NCBI GenBank assembly: GCA_008711295.1
Contig: VUYV01000046.1
Location: 4,107,569 to 4,171,568, forward strand
DNA from: Anarhynchus alexandrinus
Taxonomy: Eukaryota > Chordata > Aves > Charadriiformes > Charadriidae
DNA length: 64,000 nucleotides
Direction of reading: 5' to 3'
In this document: positions 1-11,605 of the stretch, one piece after another
How the letters are laid out: each line of letters begins with the position of its first letter
Numbering within the stretch: the first letter of the stretch is position 1
The notes under the pieces: generated by a model
Databases searched by the model: none
What the model was told of the DNA's origin: nothing
What the model saw: only the letters and a program-made list of their open reading frames with translations
Translations under genes and position numbers: made by a program

Positions 1-2584
1 TGTGTTCCTGACTTATGAATCCAGGCAATTTTTGTTCAAATATCAGCCCTGCAAGGTCAGTTTAACCAGTGGAATATAAAGGAGTTTTCTCTCTGCTTTA
101 TTCTTCTCCAGCAGACAGACTTCTCAAGAGTGGCATGATAGAAAACAATCCCATATTCCAGGCTTATTACTGTTTGTGATTAGAAATGAACGAAAACAAA
201 AAAAAAGGTTTTCATTATTTTAATTAGGTATCAGAAATTGTCTTAAGGTTTGTCTTAGCTGTGTTTTATGGAAAATTTTGCACTCAGTATAAAATACTTG
301 TAAATTTTTTGAGCAAGATCCAGAATCTAAAGAACCTTGATCTCTTCAGGATAATATGGAATATTCTGTATTGTACTTCTCCATCCTTCCTTTCGGTTAT
401 TTTCCTTTTGGGGGTAGTTTTTAGCACATACTTATTCCACATCGATCAAATACAGTTTCCCAGCCGTGGGCATTTAATACAGGAATGCAGTCTTTCTGTA
501 TTTTGTGCACCTTGTAATTTGGCTGGAGGTAGCAGGGCGGATAGAATCTGAAAGCCAAAATATGGAGAAAGGGATTATGAAACCTAGAGAATAAAAAGGA
601 AGGAAGTTATGTTATTTTAAATCATAAGGGAAGAAAAGATTTGGGGGAGAGAATGCTTTGAAGGGAAAGTAAGGGAAACCTACAGAATGGTAATGTGTTT
701 GGGAGTTTCGCTCTTTGCAAAGCCACAAACAGCAAAAGGTGTTTCTCGAAAATGTCAGAGGGAATTAATTCCTATTAGAGAATCCAAAAATAGATCATGA
801 CAAAATCTGACCATCTTGCCTTAAGAAGGACTCAGACTAATGATTTCAGGGCCAAAAGCAGGCTCTTAGAATCTCAAAGTCTGATCTCTTGCAGAATACA
901 GGCCATAACTTAATCTAATAATTTTGCATCACATTTCTGCTGGATTGTAGTACATCTTTTTAGGAAAGGCTAATCAGACTTGATTTAAAGGCTTCATATG
1001 ACAGGACATCCATCTGATTTCTAAGTAAGTTTTCATAGTCATTAATCATGCCTTCTGTTAAAAATATTGACTTTATTTTAGAATGAATGTTCTGAGCGTC
1101 AGCTTTCATTAGTTGAAATTCCAGTTCTTGTTCTTCAATTTTATTGTTGCTATTTCAGGTTGGAGGGTTAGTGCCTTCAGTATTGACGCCTGACTAGAAA
1201 GCTCACAGGCATGTAAAGAAATTTCAAGTATAATGTCTTCTCTGTTGAACTTAAAGTAACACCTTTCTTTGGATGACACTTCTGAACTGAAGTGATTTTT
1301 TTTTTTTCACAAAGCAGTATATATAAATTGTAGTGATTCTATTTAACGTTGTGTTGAGTAGAAGACCTGCTGACAGTGCAGACTTTCAGTCTGCCAAGTA
1401 CTCAAGAGACAGAGACTGTCTCAAATCTTTCAAGGATCTTTAGGTTGGTATCTGAAGGAGCAATGTTTATGCAAATATGCTCCCATTGTTTTTACCCCTC
1501 TTCTGGTCCACATTATGATTTTTGAAATAATTGATGCAGAAGAGCAGAAGTCCAACAGTTACTTTAACTCTATATATTTTTAGAAAATTTGTGCCCACTT
1601 ATGATAAAGAAATATGAATCAGCACTCTCCAAGAACAGGTCACAGAACCTACCCATTATCCCTCGTGTTTGGTACCCACCAGCCTTATAGGTTTAGCACA
1701 TATAAAGTGTGAACCTAGTCCCAGTATGTGCTTTCTCTTGCCTTGTGTGATTGTATGTGAGACTTAGGGCTACTGCAGAGATTTAGATGAGAAAGGACAA
1801 AATGTCATGATGAACAAAGCAAGCAGGCATCATTCAATCTGATGTTGACGGAGCAATTTGTGCCCAATGTTTTAAAATCATGTAAGCAAAAGTGAAAGGT
1901 CAAAACACAAAACCTCTGTGTTATTTGCCATTCTAATCTTTGTTTTCATCTATAGCATATTTTATTTTTCCCTGTATCCAAGGTTAAGCCAGTGTAGAAA
2001 ACCCTGATAGTTTGAGTCATTATTGGAAGAGTAGTGCCACAGACATTACCAAATCTTGTGGTAAAAATAATAGGTCATGTCATACCCTACCAGAAATACA
2101 TCAAGAAAAACTTACAGTGGAAAAAACAAGAAAATTTAAATATATTTAAATCGTAACAATTGAGTGCTTGGGCCAGAAGTAGGTAAAAACACATATGAAC
2201 ATGACTAAACATCTGTGTTTTAAGGATTTCAATATCTGCTTTACAAATAGCAAAATAACTGTGCCTGTAGTCATAAATAATTGATTTCCTTCTTCCATTT
2301 AGGCTACACTATATTGATTCTTTTTCTTCTTTCCCAAGTGACTATCCCAGGAGCATCAAGACTATTTAATGCTTATAATTTAAAGATGACACTCACACCT
2401 TTTTTCTTCGTTACTCTGCTCTTAGCTCTATTTAACCAAAATCTTGCAGAACAAGTGCCAGACTTCGTCTGTTTTTCATTGTTCATTCTTAGCATTTTGG
2501 AAATCACCTTTATGAGGAAATATAATCAGTAGTTTTCTGAACTTAAATAGAAAAACGTTACCCCATTTTTTATTCCCATTTCAG
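1..2584 (+). other. ZNF407: Upstream intron of the zinc-finger gene (partial)
   Basis: AT-rich sequence with no exon I can recognise. It ends in a pyrimidine-rich tract and the dinucleotide AG just before the first recognisable exon. The exon starts in the middle of a codon, so a preceding coding exon that ends with one spare base must lie upstream, either outside the window or unrecognised here. Short open frames at 261-551 and 2281-2532 are hydrophobic and low-complexity, with no family resemblance. No CR1 or LTR was noticed in this stretch. Confidence 0.6.
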
Positions 2585-2673
2585 GAAAGCAGTTTAAATG
2601 TACAGTGTGTGACTATACAGCTGCCCAAAAACCACAGCTCCTACGTCATATGGAACAACATGTCTCTTTCAAG
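2585..2673 (+). CDS. ZNF407: Zinc-finger protein exon with one C2H2 finger (first exon in window)
   Basis: This exon encodes 29 whole codons after two bases that complete a split codon (the preceding exon must end with one base, giving a glycine). The translation starts KQFKCTVCDYTAAQ and holds a full C2H2 finger: Cys 5 and Cys 8, twelve residues, then His 21 and His 25 (C-X2-C-X12-H-X3-H). The acceptor AG is at 2583-2584 and the donor GT at 2674-2675, in the context AAG|GTAAGA, close to the consensus. The exon ends in phase 0 and joins the next exon through a short VSFK-PFRC inter-finger linker, which supports the splice. C2H2 fingers of this type bind DNA in the nucleus. I assign ZNF407 because the joined C-terminal sequence matches my memory of that protein. 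ZFAT or another large poly-finger protein is the main alternative. Confidence 0.85.
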
Positions 2674-5214
2674 GTAAGAAAACATATAAATCATGCTTAT
2701 TAATAAGTCATTTAGAAATACATGGCACTTCAGAGAACAGTTTTAAAACTGGCACGTGTTCCTGTAGGAACAATTATGGCATCTTAACGTCTTAATATTC
2801 TGTGAATTTTGACTTTGTATACAGACTTCTGAGATAGGGTTATTTTGTTCATGGAAAATTTGAAATTAGTATCTTTACTTGCCAAAAATATGTGTATGTT
2901 GTGTTGCAATACAAAACAAACATTACTGGGTTTTTTTGACTTCAGTCCTTGAGAGACCTAATCTAATATGTACCTTAAAATGTCCTAGGGAAGTAGGAAA
3001 GCGAATCCCATACATCATTCTTCATTGCCCACCTTGATTTGCTCTGAAAGTTTGCTAGTCTAATGTACTATAGATGAGCTCATATACTTGAAGAAAATTG
3101 AAGGGAATTAATTTTAAAACACCCAATTTATCTGAAACGTGTCTTGGAAAGAGTTTTGAAGATTGTTAATGTTTCTATGAAGTGTTTAGATTAGAGATAC
3201 GGTTTATTTTAATAAACTGTAGTATGGTTTTATTCCTAAATTTCACATTGTTTCTCAGCATGATAGGTCTTGATGTAATGAATTGTGAAATGTTATATTC
3301 AGGAAATAGAAATGATGCTAGTTTCTTTTCCAGAAAAAATCCAGTATTTTGTGTGTATGAAAATGTTCATTTTAATCTAACACTTTATCTTGGCAATGAG
3401 CATATTTCTTATTGAAAACATCATACTATTTTGATATGCAACATCTTTCATTATCTAACAAATCATTTTGCTTCTCTAAAGAGTACACTTCAGCCATTCT
3501 TAATAAGTACCAATCCTACGTACCTCCGTAAAGCAGAGAGGAAGACAGTCTCTTGATTCATGTTTAAATTTTGGAAGACGAGACATGTAAGAAAATGAAG
3601 CAAGTCATCTAAAGACATGATACATTTTGAACAAATAATTTTTCTTTCTTAAGTGTGTAGTTTTGCTGTGAAATTTGCTTTTTAAAAGGATTTTTTGTAA
3701 ATGGAAATACACCATTTTCCTTTTTTAATGGCTAACGGGATGAATGTACTCATAATGCACTTCTTGAAATATAGCTGGTTCTGACCTCAGGATCAGCTTT
3801 AGAACTGTTGACTCAGCATCTCTTTTTAGTCCTCTGTCAGCCTGCGTGTAAGTGTGGCTATTCAATGCATTATCAAGAGAACTGCAAAACACTGAAATAG
3901 GTCAATCAGGAGTATTTGTCAGAAGGAGTTCAAAAACTGTCTGTTGGTAATGTGTTGCCTCCTTCTGGGACAGTTGTTTGCATGCGTATCAAACTCAAAG
4001 AGGAATGCCAGTAGTTATGCGACCTAATGATAATTTAATCCATCATAATTCCAAGCTCCGTGAATTTGCAGTCCTGCTATCCGATAGCAGATAACATGCA
4101 GGACATGCAAGTATGTAGAGAGTGGTACAAGAACACAGCAGTCTGTCTGGATTATTTTCTTGAAAAACAGTTTCAGCAACAGAAGAGGGGAGTACCCCTC
4201 TCTGAAAAATTGCATAGCTGAATGTTACAGTACCCTCTGAATTGTAAGGTTATGGGAATCTGAACACCACTTTTCTTCCTTATTTTTGCTGTTTGGAGCC
4301 TGAGGGAAGGTCATGAGCAACAAGCTTAGGGGAATGTTCTGGTCAATGGACGCTGACTGCAGAGGTTTCCCTGCTTTAAATTCAGCTTCTTAATAAACAG
4401 TTCTGTACCAACTATTTTCTGCTGACTAGCTTTAGGTGGGCCCGGTTGCTGTGCATCCTGTTCTGAGGTACTTGACTTTTCCCCAAAGACTTGGTCAATG
4501 TCTGCGTTCTTTTCCAGGACCCTAATGGTTGTGTCGAGCTTCCTAGAACTGTGACATATTCTCAAAGGCTAACTTTAGGCACAAATGCTTGTTATCCTAA
4601 ACTTTTTTCTTTAGAAATTTCTCTCCCTGTCAGTTGAAGGGAGATATATGTTCTTAAAGAATTGATTAATTTAGTTCCCAAAACTTAGCTCACCAAATGG
4701 TCAGATGAATGCAAGTGCCAGTGAAAGGGAAGCAGTTGGGAGCATGTTGGAGAGAGAAGGAAAGGAAAGGAAAGGATCAACCCTGTCAGGTATAGTTATC
4801 TGTTAAATTAGGTTGGCTATACAATCATATTGTACCTTCAGTTATTTTAGCTCTCTTACTCCCCCTTTCCAGACCAAAGCTCACGGCAGCTGAGTCATTT
4901 CCTTGTAGTAGAAAGTCTCCACGTGGTCAGACCTGTGAACATCAATTATGAAAACACACAGTTTACTGAATTACAAAAAGTAGGTAATAATCTTATAATG
5001 TTGAGAATACTGGTGTCTTGCACATAATAAAAAGTACCAAATTATAGGTAACATTTAGTTACAACTTCCATTGATATTGAATTTTGGAAGGTCTCCTTGG
5101 AATATTCCTAAACCAGAAATGAACATGGTTTCTTGGGATCAAAACATTGCAGCTTAGACCTGTATCCTGAAGAGATCAGGAAATACATTCTAACATTTTT
5201 GGTTTTGCTCCTAG
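2674..5214 (+). other. ZNF407: Intron (2.5 kb)
   Basis: GT-AG intron between the first two recognised finger exons. It is unique, AT-rich sequence with a short GGAAA-type tandem run near 4760. I saw no recognisable CR1 or LTR in it. The short frames at 3182-3415, 4024-4215 and 4326-4565 have no coding character that I recognise. Confidence 0.75.
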
Positions 5215-5353
5215 CCTTTCCGTTGTGCACATTGCCACTATTCCTGCAACATATCTGGTTCTCTGAAGAGGCATTACAACAGAAAACATCCTAATGAAGA
5301 GTATGTAAATGTAGGTTCTGGGGAACCTGCAGCAGAAGCCCTTATCCAACAAG
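5215..5353 (+). CDS. ZNF407: Zinc-finger protein exon with one C2H2 finger
   Basis: The exon holds 46 codons plus one base. The translation opens PFRCAHCHYSCNISGSL and contains a complete finger: Cys 4 and Cys 7, then His 20 and His 25 (C-X2-C-X12-H-X4-H). It then runs into a non-finger linker beginning NEEYVNVG and ending in paired glutamines. The acceptor is pyrimidine-rich and ends CTAG at 5211-5214. The donor GT is at 5354-5355. The spare G at the end pairs with GT at the start of the next exon to make glycine, and the phase matches exactly. The finger is in tandem with the previous one. Both are probably part of a DNA-binding array that continues upstream of the window. Confidence 0.87.
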
Positions 5354-6205
5354 GTACATCTCCACTGTATAAGATTTGTTATTTTTATTGCTGAGGCAAA
5401 CTTGGTGTAAAGGTAAACTTCTGTGCAATAGGTGTTCCTCAGTTTGTTGGGTGTGATGTGATACATCATTACTACTTTTTAGTAACTCTGAAATGGCCAC
5501 CTTTTAGCCTTCATTCAGTGTCCTTCGTTCTTGGTTTCTAAGGGTGGATGAACCAAAGTTTTGATTTACCTTGCCTGTGCTATTCACTGTTGCATACGTT
5601 CATCATTTTCACTTGTTTGTCGCCTTTTGCAAGTAAAGTCACTGTGTGTTGAAATGAATGATAAATATCTATCGTTCTACTGATAAATGTCTATGACAAT
5701 TTTGCAAGGTTGAACTAAAGGTAAGGTTAAGCAAATGTAAGGAAAGAGACTGAAGAGTAAATGGCAGCAAATTATTCCCCCACTAGAAAAATGGGGGGAA
5801 AAAGAGAATACAGGTTAAACAGGTTACAAATTGTTATGCTCAGAATCTTGTTTATGGGCAAAGGAAGCACACTGTATCTGTGTAAGTAAAGCCAACAGCT
5901 TATTGTTTGTATAATGGAAATCTTAACAATCTAGTTCAAGAATCACCATTAGTCTAGATCTAATTGTTATTTTTTAAAAAATTAATAAAATAGAGTAGTT
6001 ATATATAGAAGTCTCAATAGTATTATTATTACAATTAAAATGATAACACAGGCACTTCTTAGTTTCTACTCCTTTTCCTGGTGTTATGGTCACCATTCCA
6101 CTATTCTCTGAGTCCGAAGATGGGTGGTTTCCCTCTGGCGTTGGCTTTGGGATGGGAGTTTCAGTAAGTTCTCAACATCTGGAGTTCTTCACTGGGAGAA
6201 ATGTG

Positions 6206-6664
6206 ATGTTCATCTTGATGTCCAAAGAAGAGCAACAAACCTGTGAAGGGTCTAGAGAACAAGTCTTATGAGGAGTGGCTGAGGGAACTGAGGGTGTTCA
6301 GCCTGGAGAAAAGGAGGCTGAGGGGAGACCTTATCACTCTCTACAGCTCCCTGAAAGGCAGTTGTAGCGAGGTGGGGGTCACTCTCTTCTCCCAAGTAGC
6401 AAGTGATCGGACAAGAGGAAATGGCCTCAAGTTGCACCAGGGGAGGTTTACATTGGTTATCAGGAAAAATTTCTTCCCCCAAAGGGTTATAAAGCATTGG
6501 AAGAGGCTGCCCAGGAAAGTGGTTGAGTCACCATCCCTGGAGGTATTTAAAAGATGTGTAGATGTGGTGCTGAGGGACATGGTTTAGTGGTGGACCAGGC
6601 ATTGTTATGTTTACAGTTGGACTTGATGATCTTAAGGGTCTTTTCCAGCCTAAATGATTCTATG
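6206..6664 (+). repeat. CR1 LINE, 5'-truncated 3' end
   Basis: The translated stretch [20 protein letters not shown] and the following DRTRGN and [19 protein letters not shown] words are the C-terminus of the avian CR1 ORF2 protein, read on the plus strand. The 3' tail follows, with the typical 'gatgatcttaagggtc' and 'gattctatga' words. The copy is an inert fragment. The duplicated assembly block begins inside its 3' tail, at 6597. Confidence 0.9.
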
Positions 6665-9083
6665 AGTCTCTGATCTTCCTCTTCCCTTCCAGTTGGGGCC
6701 ATTGTTACATGTTTGCTTACACACATTTACACTTTTCTTTTTCATTGGTCTGTAGCTGCAGATTAAATCCAAAATTACTTCTTATGGTGCTCTTCATGTT
6801 AAATACTATTTATGTTGTCTCTAAAACTGGGTTTATCCAGCTCTGGATTTTCATATTTTTAATTGATCAATTCTGAGTTGTTTATAGCTGTGGGTTCTTT
6901 AATGCCACGCTTGCGCCCCACTTCTTATCCCACCATGCCTGCCCTCCTCTGTGCTGACTCCTGCGTCTCTGCTTCTCGAGGCCGTTGTACCAGGCCTGCA
7001 TTTCTCTACATCACGTTTCTGTTTTAGGGTCCTAAATATCTCATTTGGCCTAGAACAACTGCTTGTTACTGCTGTCTGTGTAAAACTATAGTCATACGTC
7101 ACAAAGATAAATAAAACTAATTAGATATAGACACCTGGTCAATTAGAGCAATTGCTGTCACAGATAAACTAATTAAAGGTAACAAGGATTTTGGGAGGAT
7201 TGAAAATTCAAGATTAAGTATAAGAACTAATGGAATGCCTAGGGGAAGTGAAAATCAGATTGTAGTAGTTTTTACCTCATTTATGTATTAGTATAAACAG
7301 TTATGTTCCTGGCTATTGTTGGTTTTGTTTATAAATTTCATCCCAGCTGAAGTCCTGTATCTTTCTGAAAAGAAGGTCAATGCCACTAGTTGCTTTATTT
7401 CTGCTCGATATAGGTGTCACAGATTGCAGCTCCTTCCTTGCAGGGGCCGGGTGCTACCAAAGGTGTCTGACTCCCATTAGTAGTTCTGCTGTTGCACACT
7501 GGGAGGGTGAACCAGAGCAAACAATTGACTATGCAGTCAGATGCCTGTTTGGGTGTAAAGCTCCTTCAGTTCTAGTGCCTTGTGTGGGGGGGAAGTGAGG
7601 AAGAAGAGGAGAAAGCCAAATTAAATGTTAAATTATGTTGAAAATATTTTAATGCTTGGTAGATTTGAATTTCTTACTTTGTTTCTGATCATTTTAGAAA
7701 GTGTTTTGCTTATTTTTTTAATAGAAACTACCAGCCTTTTTATTGTATCTTTTTGGATCTTCAAAATTTCTGGTTTTGTTGAAGAAGAAGAGACCAAAAT
7801 AATGCTGCTGTATTAGATAATGAATTAAATGTAATTCTTCTAAGATGACATTATTTCTAAATAGTATTTCCAGATTTTTCATCTAATGCAGAACATTTGT
7901 CTATTGAAGGCATTAATAAATAATACTGAAATCATGACACGCAGAAAGACAGTCAAATTAGAGGCTGAGACTCTTCCTTAAACTTGCACTATAATAGAGA
8001 AATGTATAATTACATTAAGGAGTTTGAGCCTGTGTTAATTTTATATGACATTTCTTTGTTTCCTTTTTGTCAGAAGACCAAAAATAATTTAAAAAGTAGA
8101 TCTTTGTCTATAAATTTCAGGGCTGGAATGTATAGTAGAATTTTACAATTATTTTCACAGGCAGTGAAAGTTGTCAAAGAACCTGCAGTTTTTTTAAAGA
8201 GGTGACATTTACTTGGTCAGTCTCAAAGCCTCTATTCTCTAGTCATGCTGGGACAGGAAGAACTGTGCTCTATGGGGAGCTGTGTTTAACTTTCCAAAAA
8301 TCTGAGCACTGCGAGGAATTATTTGTCCATAGCAACTCTTATAAATAGGTACCTGGGATTGAATTCTGTTAATGTGGAATTAAGGATCATATTTATAATG
8401 TTTTGAACAAATAAAGTTAATCATATGCTAATTAAGTCTTCCTTCCCCTTCGGGAGCCAGATGAATGCACTTCTGAAAATAATTCTTTACCACTGAAACA
8501 AAAACCTGTAAAGTTCTTGAGAATGCAGGAATGGTCTTACAATGAAGACATTAGAGTGAGATGAGGGAGAATAGCCTTTAATTTTTTCTGTGGTGGACAT
8601 GCTTTGTTCACCACATTGGAGCATTGGGCAATGATTAATGGGATGAAATCTAACAAGTCCAAATGCCGGATTCTGCACCTGGGACAGAGTAACACTGCGC
8701 ACAAGTATAGACTGGGAGAGGAGAGGCTGGAGAGCAGAAAGGGACGTGGAGTGCTGGTCAACAGCGGGCTCAATAGGAGCCAGCAGTGTGCCCTGGGGGG
8801 CATCAAACACAGCATGAACGGTCAAAAGAGGTGATTATCCCACTGTATTCAGCGTTGGTGTGACCTCACCTTGAAGACTGTGTGCGGTTCTGGACCCCAC
8901 CATTTAAGAAGGATGCGGACGTCCTTGAATGCATCCAGAGGATGGCAACAAACCTGGTGAAAGGGCTGGAAGGAATGTCCTATGAGGAATAACTAAGGGC
9001 TTAAGGCTTGTCTAGTTCAGAGAAGAGGAGGCTTAAGGGTGACCTCGTTGTTCTCTACAACTTCCTGAGGAGGGGAAGTGGAG
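6597..9083. repeat. Duplicated block, copy 1 (contig end at 9083)
   Basis: Bases 7078-9083 match 11606-13611 at an offset of 4,528, with no difference that I noticed. Bases 6597-7191 match 9085-9679 at an offset of 2,488, with one difference noticed (near 6929). The block stops at an N inside a CR1 element whose continuation is found at 13612. This looks like a contig end rather than a natural breakpoint. The short frames it carries occur again in the other copies and are not genes. Confidence 0.92.
8600..9083 (+). repeat. CR1 LINE 3' part, cut by the contig end (copy 1)
   Basis: The translation INGMKSNKSKCRILHLG and the following RLGEERLES word are the ORF2 segment just after the reverse transcriptase core of avian CR1, on the plus strand, with stops and frameshifts downstream. 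The element is interrupted at the N at 9084. The same element is complete through its 3' tail at about 13128-13890. Confidence 0.88.
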
Positions 9084-9084
9084 N
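9084..9084. other. Single-N assembly join
   Basis: This lone N separates the end of the first block, inside a CR1, from a sequence that restarts at a copy of 6597. It marks a scaffold join and not a measured one-base ambiguity, because the sequence on either side is not collinear in the other copy. Confidence 0.9.
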
Positions 9085-9679
9085 AGGCATTGTTATGTTT
9101 ACAGTTGGACTTGATGATCTTAAGGGTCTTTTCCAGCCTAAATGATTCTATGAGTCTCTGATCTTCCTCTTCCCTTCCAGTTGGGGCCATTGTTACATGT
9201 TTGCTTACACACATTTACACTTTTCTTTTTCATTGGTCTGTAGCTGCAGATTAAATCCAAAATTACTTCTTATGGTGCTCTTCATGTTAAATACTATTTA
9301 TGTTGTCTCTAAAACTGGGTTTATCCAGCTCTGGATTTTCATATTTTTAATTGATCAATTCTGAGTTGTTTATAGCTGTGGGTTCTTTAATGCCACGCTT
9401 GCGCCCCACTTCTTATCCTACCATGCCTGCCCTCCTCTGTGCTGACTCCTGCGTCTCTGCTTCTCGAGGCCGTTGTACCAGGCCTGCATTTCTCTACATC
9501 ACGTTTCTGTTTTAGGGTCCTAAATATCTCATTTGGCCTAGAACAACTGCTTGTTACTGCTGTCTGTGTAAAACTATAGTCATACGTCACAAAGATAAAT
9601 AAAACTAATTAGATATAGACACCTGGTCAATTAGAGCAATTGCTGTCACAGATAAACTAATTAAAGGTAACAAGGATTT
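9085..9679. repeat. Duplicated block, small contig (copy of 6597-7191)
   Basis: This 595-base block is a near-perfect copy of 6597-7191, bounded by an N on each side. It overlaps by about 114 bases with sequence that also starts the fourth block (the copy of 7078 onwards). It would therefore join naturally to 11606 as one haplotype path. Confidence 0.92.
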
Positions 9680-9680
9680 N
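9680..9680. other. Single-N assembly join
   Basis: A lone N between the copy of 7191 and a sequence equivalent to 13655. The flanks are not collinear in the uninterrupted copy, so this is a scaffold join. Confidence 0.9.
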
Positions 9681-11604
9681 GTGTGGGAATGGTTCAAAGC
9701 TGTGTCAGGGGAGATTCAGGCTTTGCATTAGGAAGCATTTCTTTACCAAGAGGGGGGTCAAACACTGCAGCAGCCTTCTTAGGGAGGTGGTCATTGCCCC
9801 AAGCCTGTCAGTGTTTAAGAGGCACTTGGACAACAACATGCTTTAACTTTTAGTCAGCCCTGAAGTGATCAGGCAGTTGGACGAGATGATCATTGTAGGC
9901 CCCTTTTGATTGAACCTTTCTGTTTATTCTTCCCATCTCTGAGTTCGCATCCTTCCTTCTCTTCCTTTCCTTACACAGCATTTATGTTTCCTGTGCTACC
10001 GCTAGTGCTGCGCCTGCTTTCTGCGTGTTCACCTGCTGGGTGGAGTTTTAGAACAGTAAAGGGCTTCAAATCCACGTAGCAGCTATGAAGTCAGGGCCTC
10101 TTATTAGGGCTCTGCCATGAAGAAAGCCATGTTAGTAGGTGCGTTTTTCCCACATGCAACCTCCTTTGCCACCGTTTCCTGCTATATGACACATCATATG
10201 AATCTTATACGTGGACTCAAAATAAAATCAGGAGACCTGCAGGTTTCTTATCACACTGGAGAAACAGTTTTTCTCAATGTTTTGGTATCTCACTGGGGAA
10301 GAAGAAAATGTTCCTTATGGGAGACTTAAGTTAATTAGGATTTGCATTTGGAGTTGATAAACATGAGTCCTATTGAAGTTAATAAAAATTTTCCTGAATT
10401 TGGAATTGGAAAATCTTCTGTAGCTGCATCACGCAGCACAGATTATTGTGGACGTATTATGCAGTATGACAAGGTATATGTTTCTGAGCTGCTTTGACCA
10501 GCGGCTGCAACTTGCTGCCTGACTAGCCTCTATCAAGTTTCAATTTACCATATTCATAGATCTGAAAAGCAATTTTGGAAAATTATTCATGTATTCATAT
10601 AAGGGAAGAAGACCCATCAAACTTGATATTAAACAAGTCCTTTGAAATTAAAGGACTGTAGACAAAAAGGGAAAGGCGGGAGAACCAGCAAGTGAAAGGG
10701 TTTGCAAAAAAGGTGAGAAGGGAAACTAAAAAAAAATAACATCTAATAAAAACTGTCTATAGCTATTCGTCTTTTTGTATTCTGCTTGTTCTAAGGTACC
10801 TACGGAGCCCAGGGTGAATTGCCTCACACTTGCTCATTTTTCTTCTCCACTCTCACCTGATTTTTGACTGCATTGCAGATATTGCAAATAATCTTAATTG
10901 GAAATATTCATACGAATGTAGACTGCTGGACTCTACTCAAGATTCCTAGAATGAGTTTATAAATAAATGAATGATTCATAGAATAGGAGAGGGAGCGTGC
11001 TCATTTGAGCAACTGCATTGCCAGGGATAGACAGCAGTATTGAATTTTTGCGCCTGTATTAGAAATTAGGATCAGCTAGAATCACAAAAATGCTTGGGTT
11101 TTGGTTTTTTTTTTTGGTTGGTTGATTGGTTGGTTTGTTTGTTTAAGCAGAAGTCTATGATCTGATGTTTATTTTAGTATTTTAAAGTAATAAAGGAAAA
11201 TAAATACTGTAAGAATTTTATGTATTCTGCACAGGGGACAAGAGTAACATGTTACTCGCTAGTTTTTTTGCAATACCCTGCCTACTTGCTCATCTGATAG
11301 CTTCCTTTTTTAGTTTCATTTGCTTTGTGCTGGGCAAGTCACATAAAATTTTTCCAAAAATAGTTTCTTTCCTCTTCACTGATATTCCCTACCATCCATT
11401 GTTTTGTTTACGTATTTTAGCACTCTCTGGGAGATCGATTTTCTGTTTGTGTTTGTGCAGGAAACTTGTGCAGTACATGCATGACGATCCAGGTGTGGCC
11501 TCTATGTTCTATTATACCACATGCTTTCTTTTAACATAAAATAATAGTTGTCTTATGGAGATTTTAGGCCAATAAATACATTTTTTGGAGAGCACGTATC
11601 AATG
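9681..11604. repeat. Duplicated block, small contig (copy of 13655-15578)
   Basis: This 1,924-base block matches 13655-15578 at a constant offset of 3,974. I noticed about eight single-base differences, for example at 10433/14407, 10488/14462 and in the T-run near 11105/15079. That level fits allelic variation. Its first 43 missing bases (13612-13654) are exactly what separates it from the end of block 1, so blocks 1 and 3 form one path. It starts inside the CR1 3' end (about 9681-9916). Confidence 0.92.
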
Positions 11605-11605
11605 N
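11605..11605. other. Single-N assembly join
   Basis: A lone N between the copy of 15578 and a restart at the equivalent of 7078. It marks a third non-collinear join in the same intron. Confidence 0.9.

Noticed and set aside
261..551. Hydrophobic 96-codon frame
   Set aside because: Low-complexity T-rich intron sequence, with no conservation signal or family.
4740..4775. GGAAA tandem run as a significant satellite
   Set aside because: Only a few short units. It is a common simple-sequence tract.
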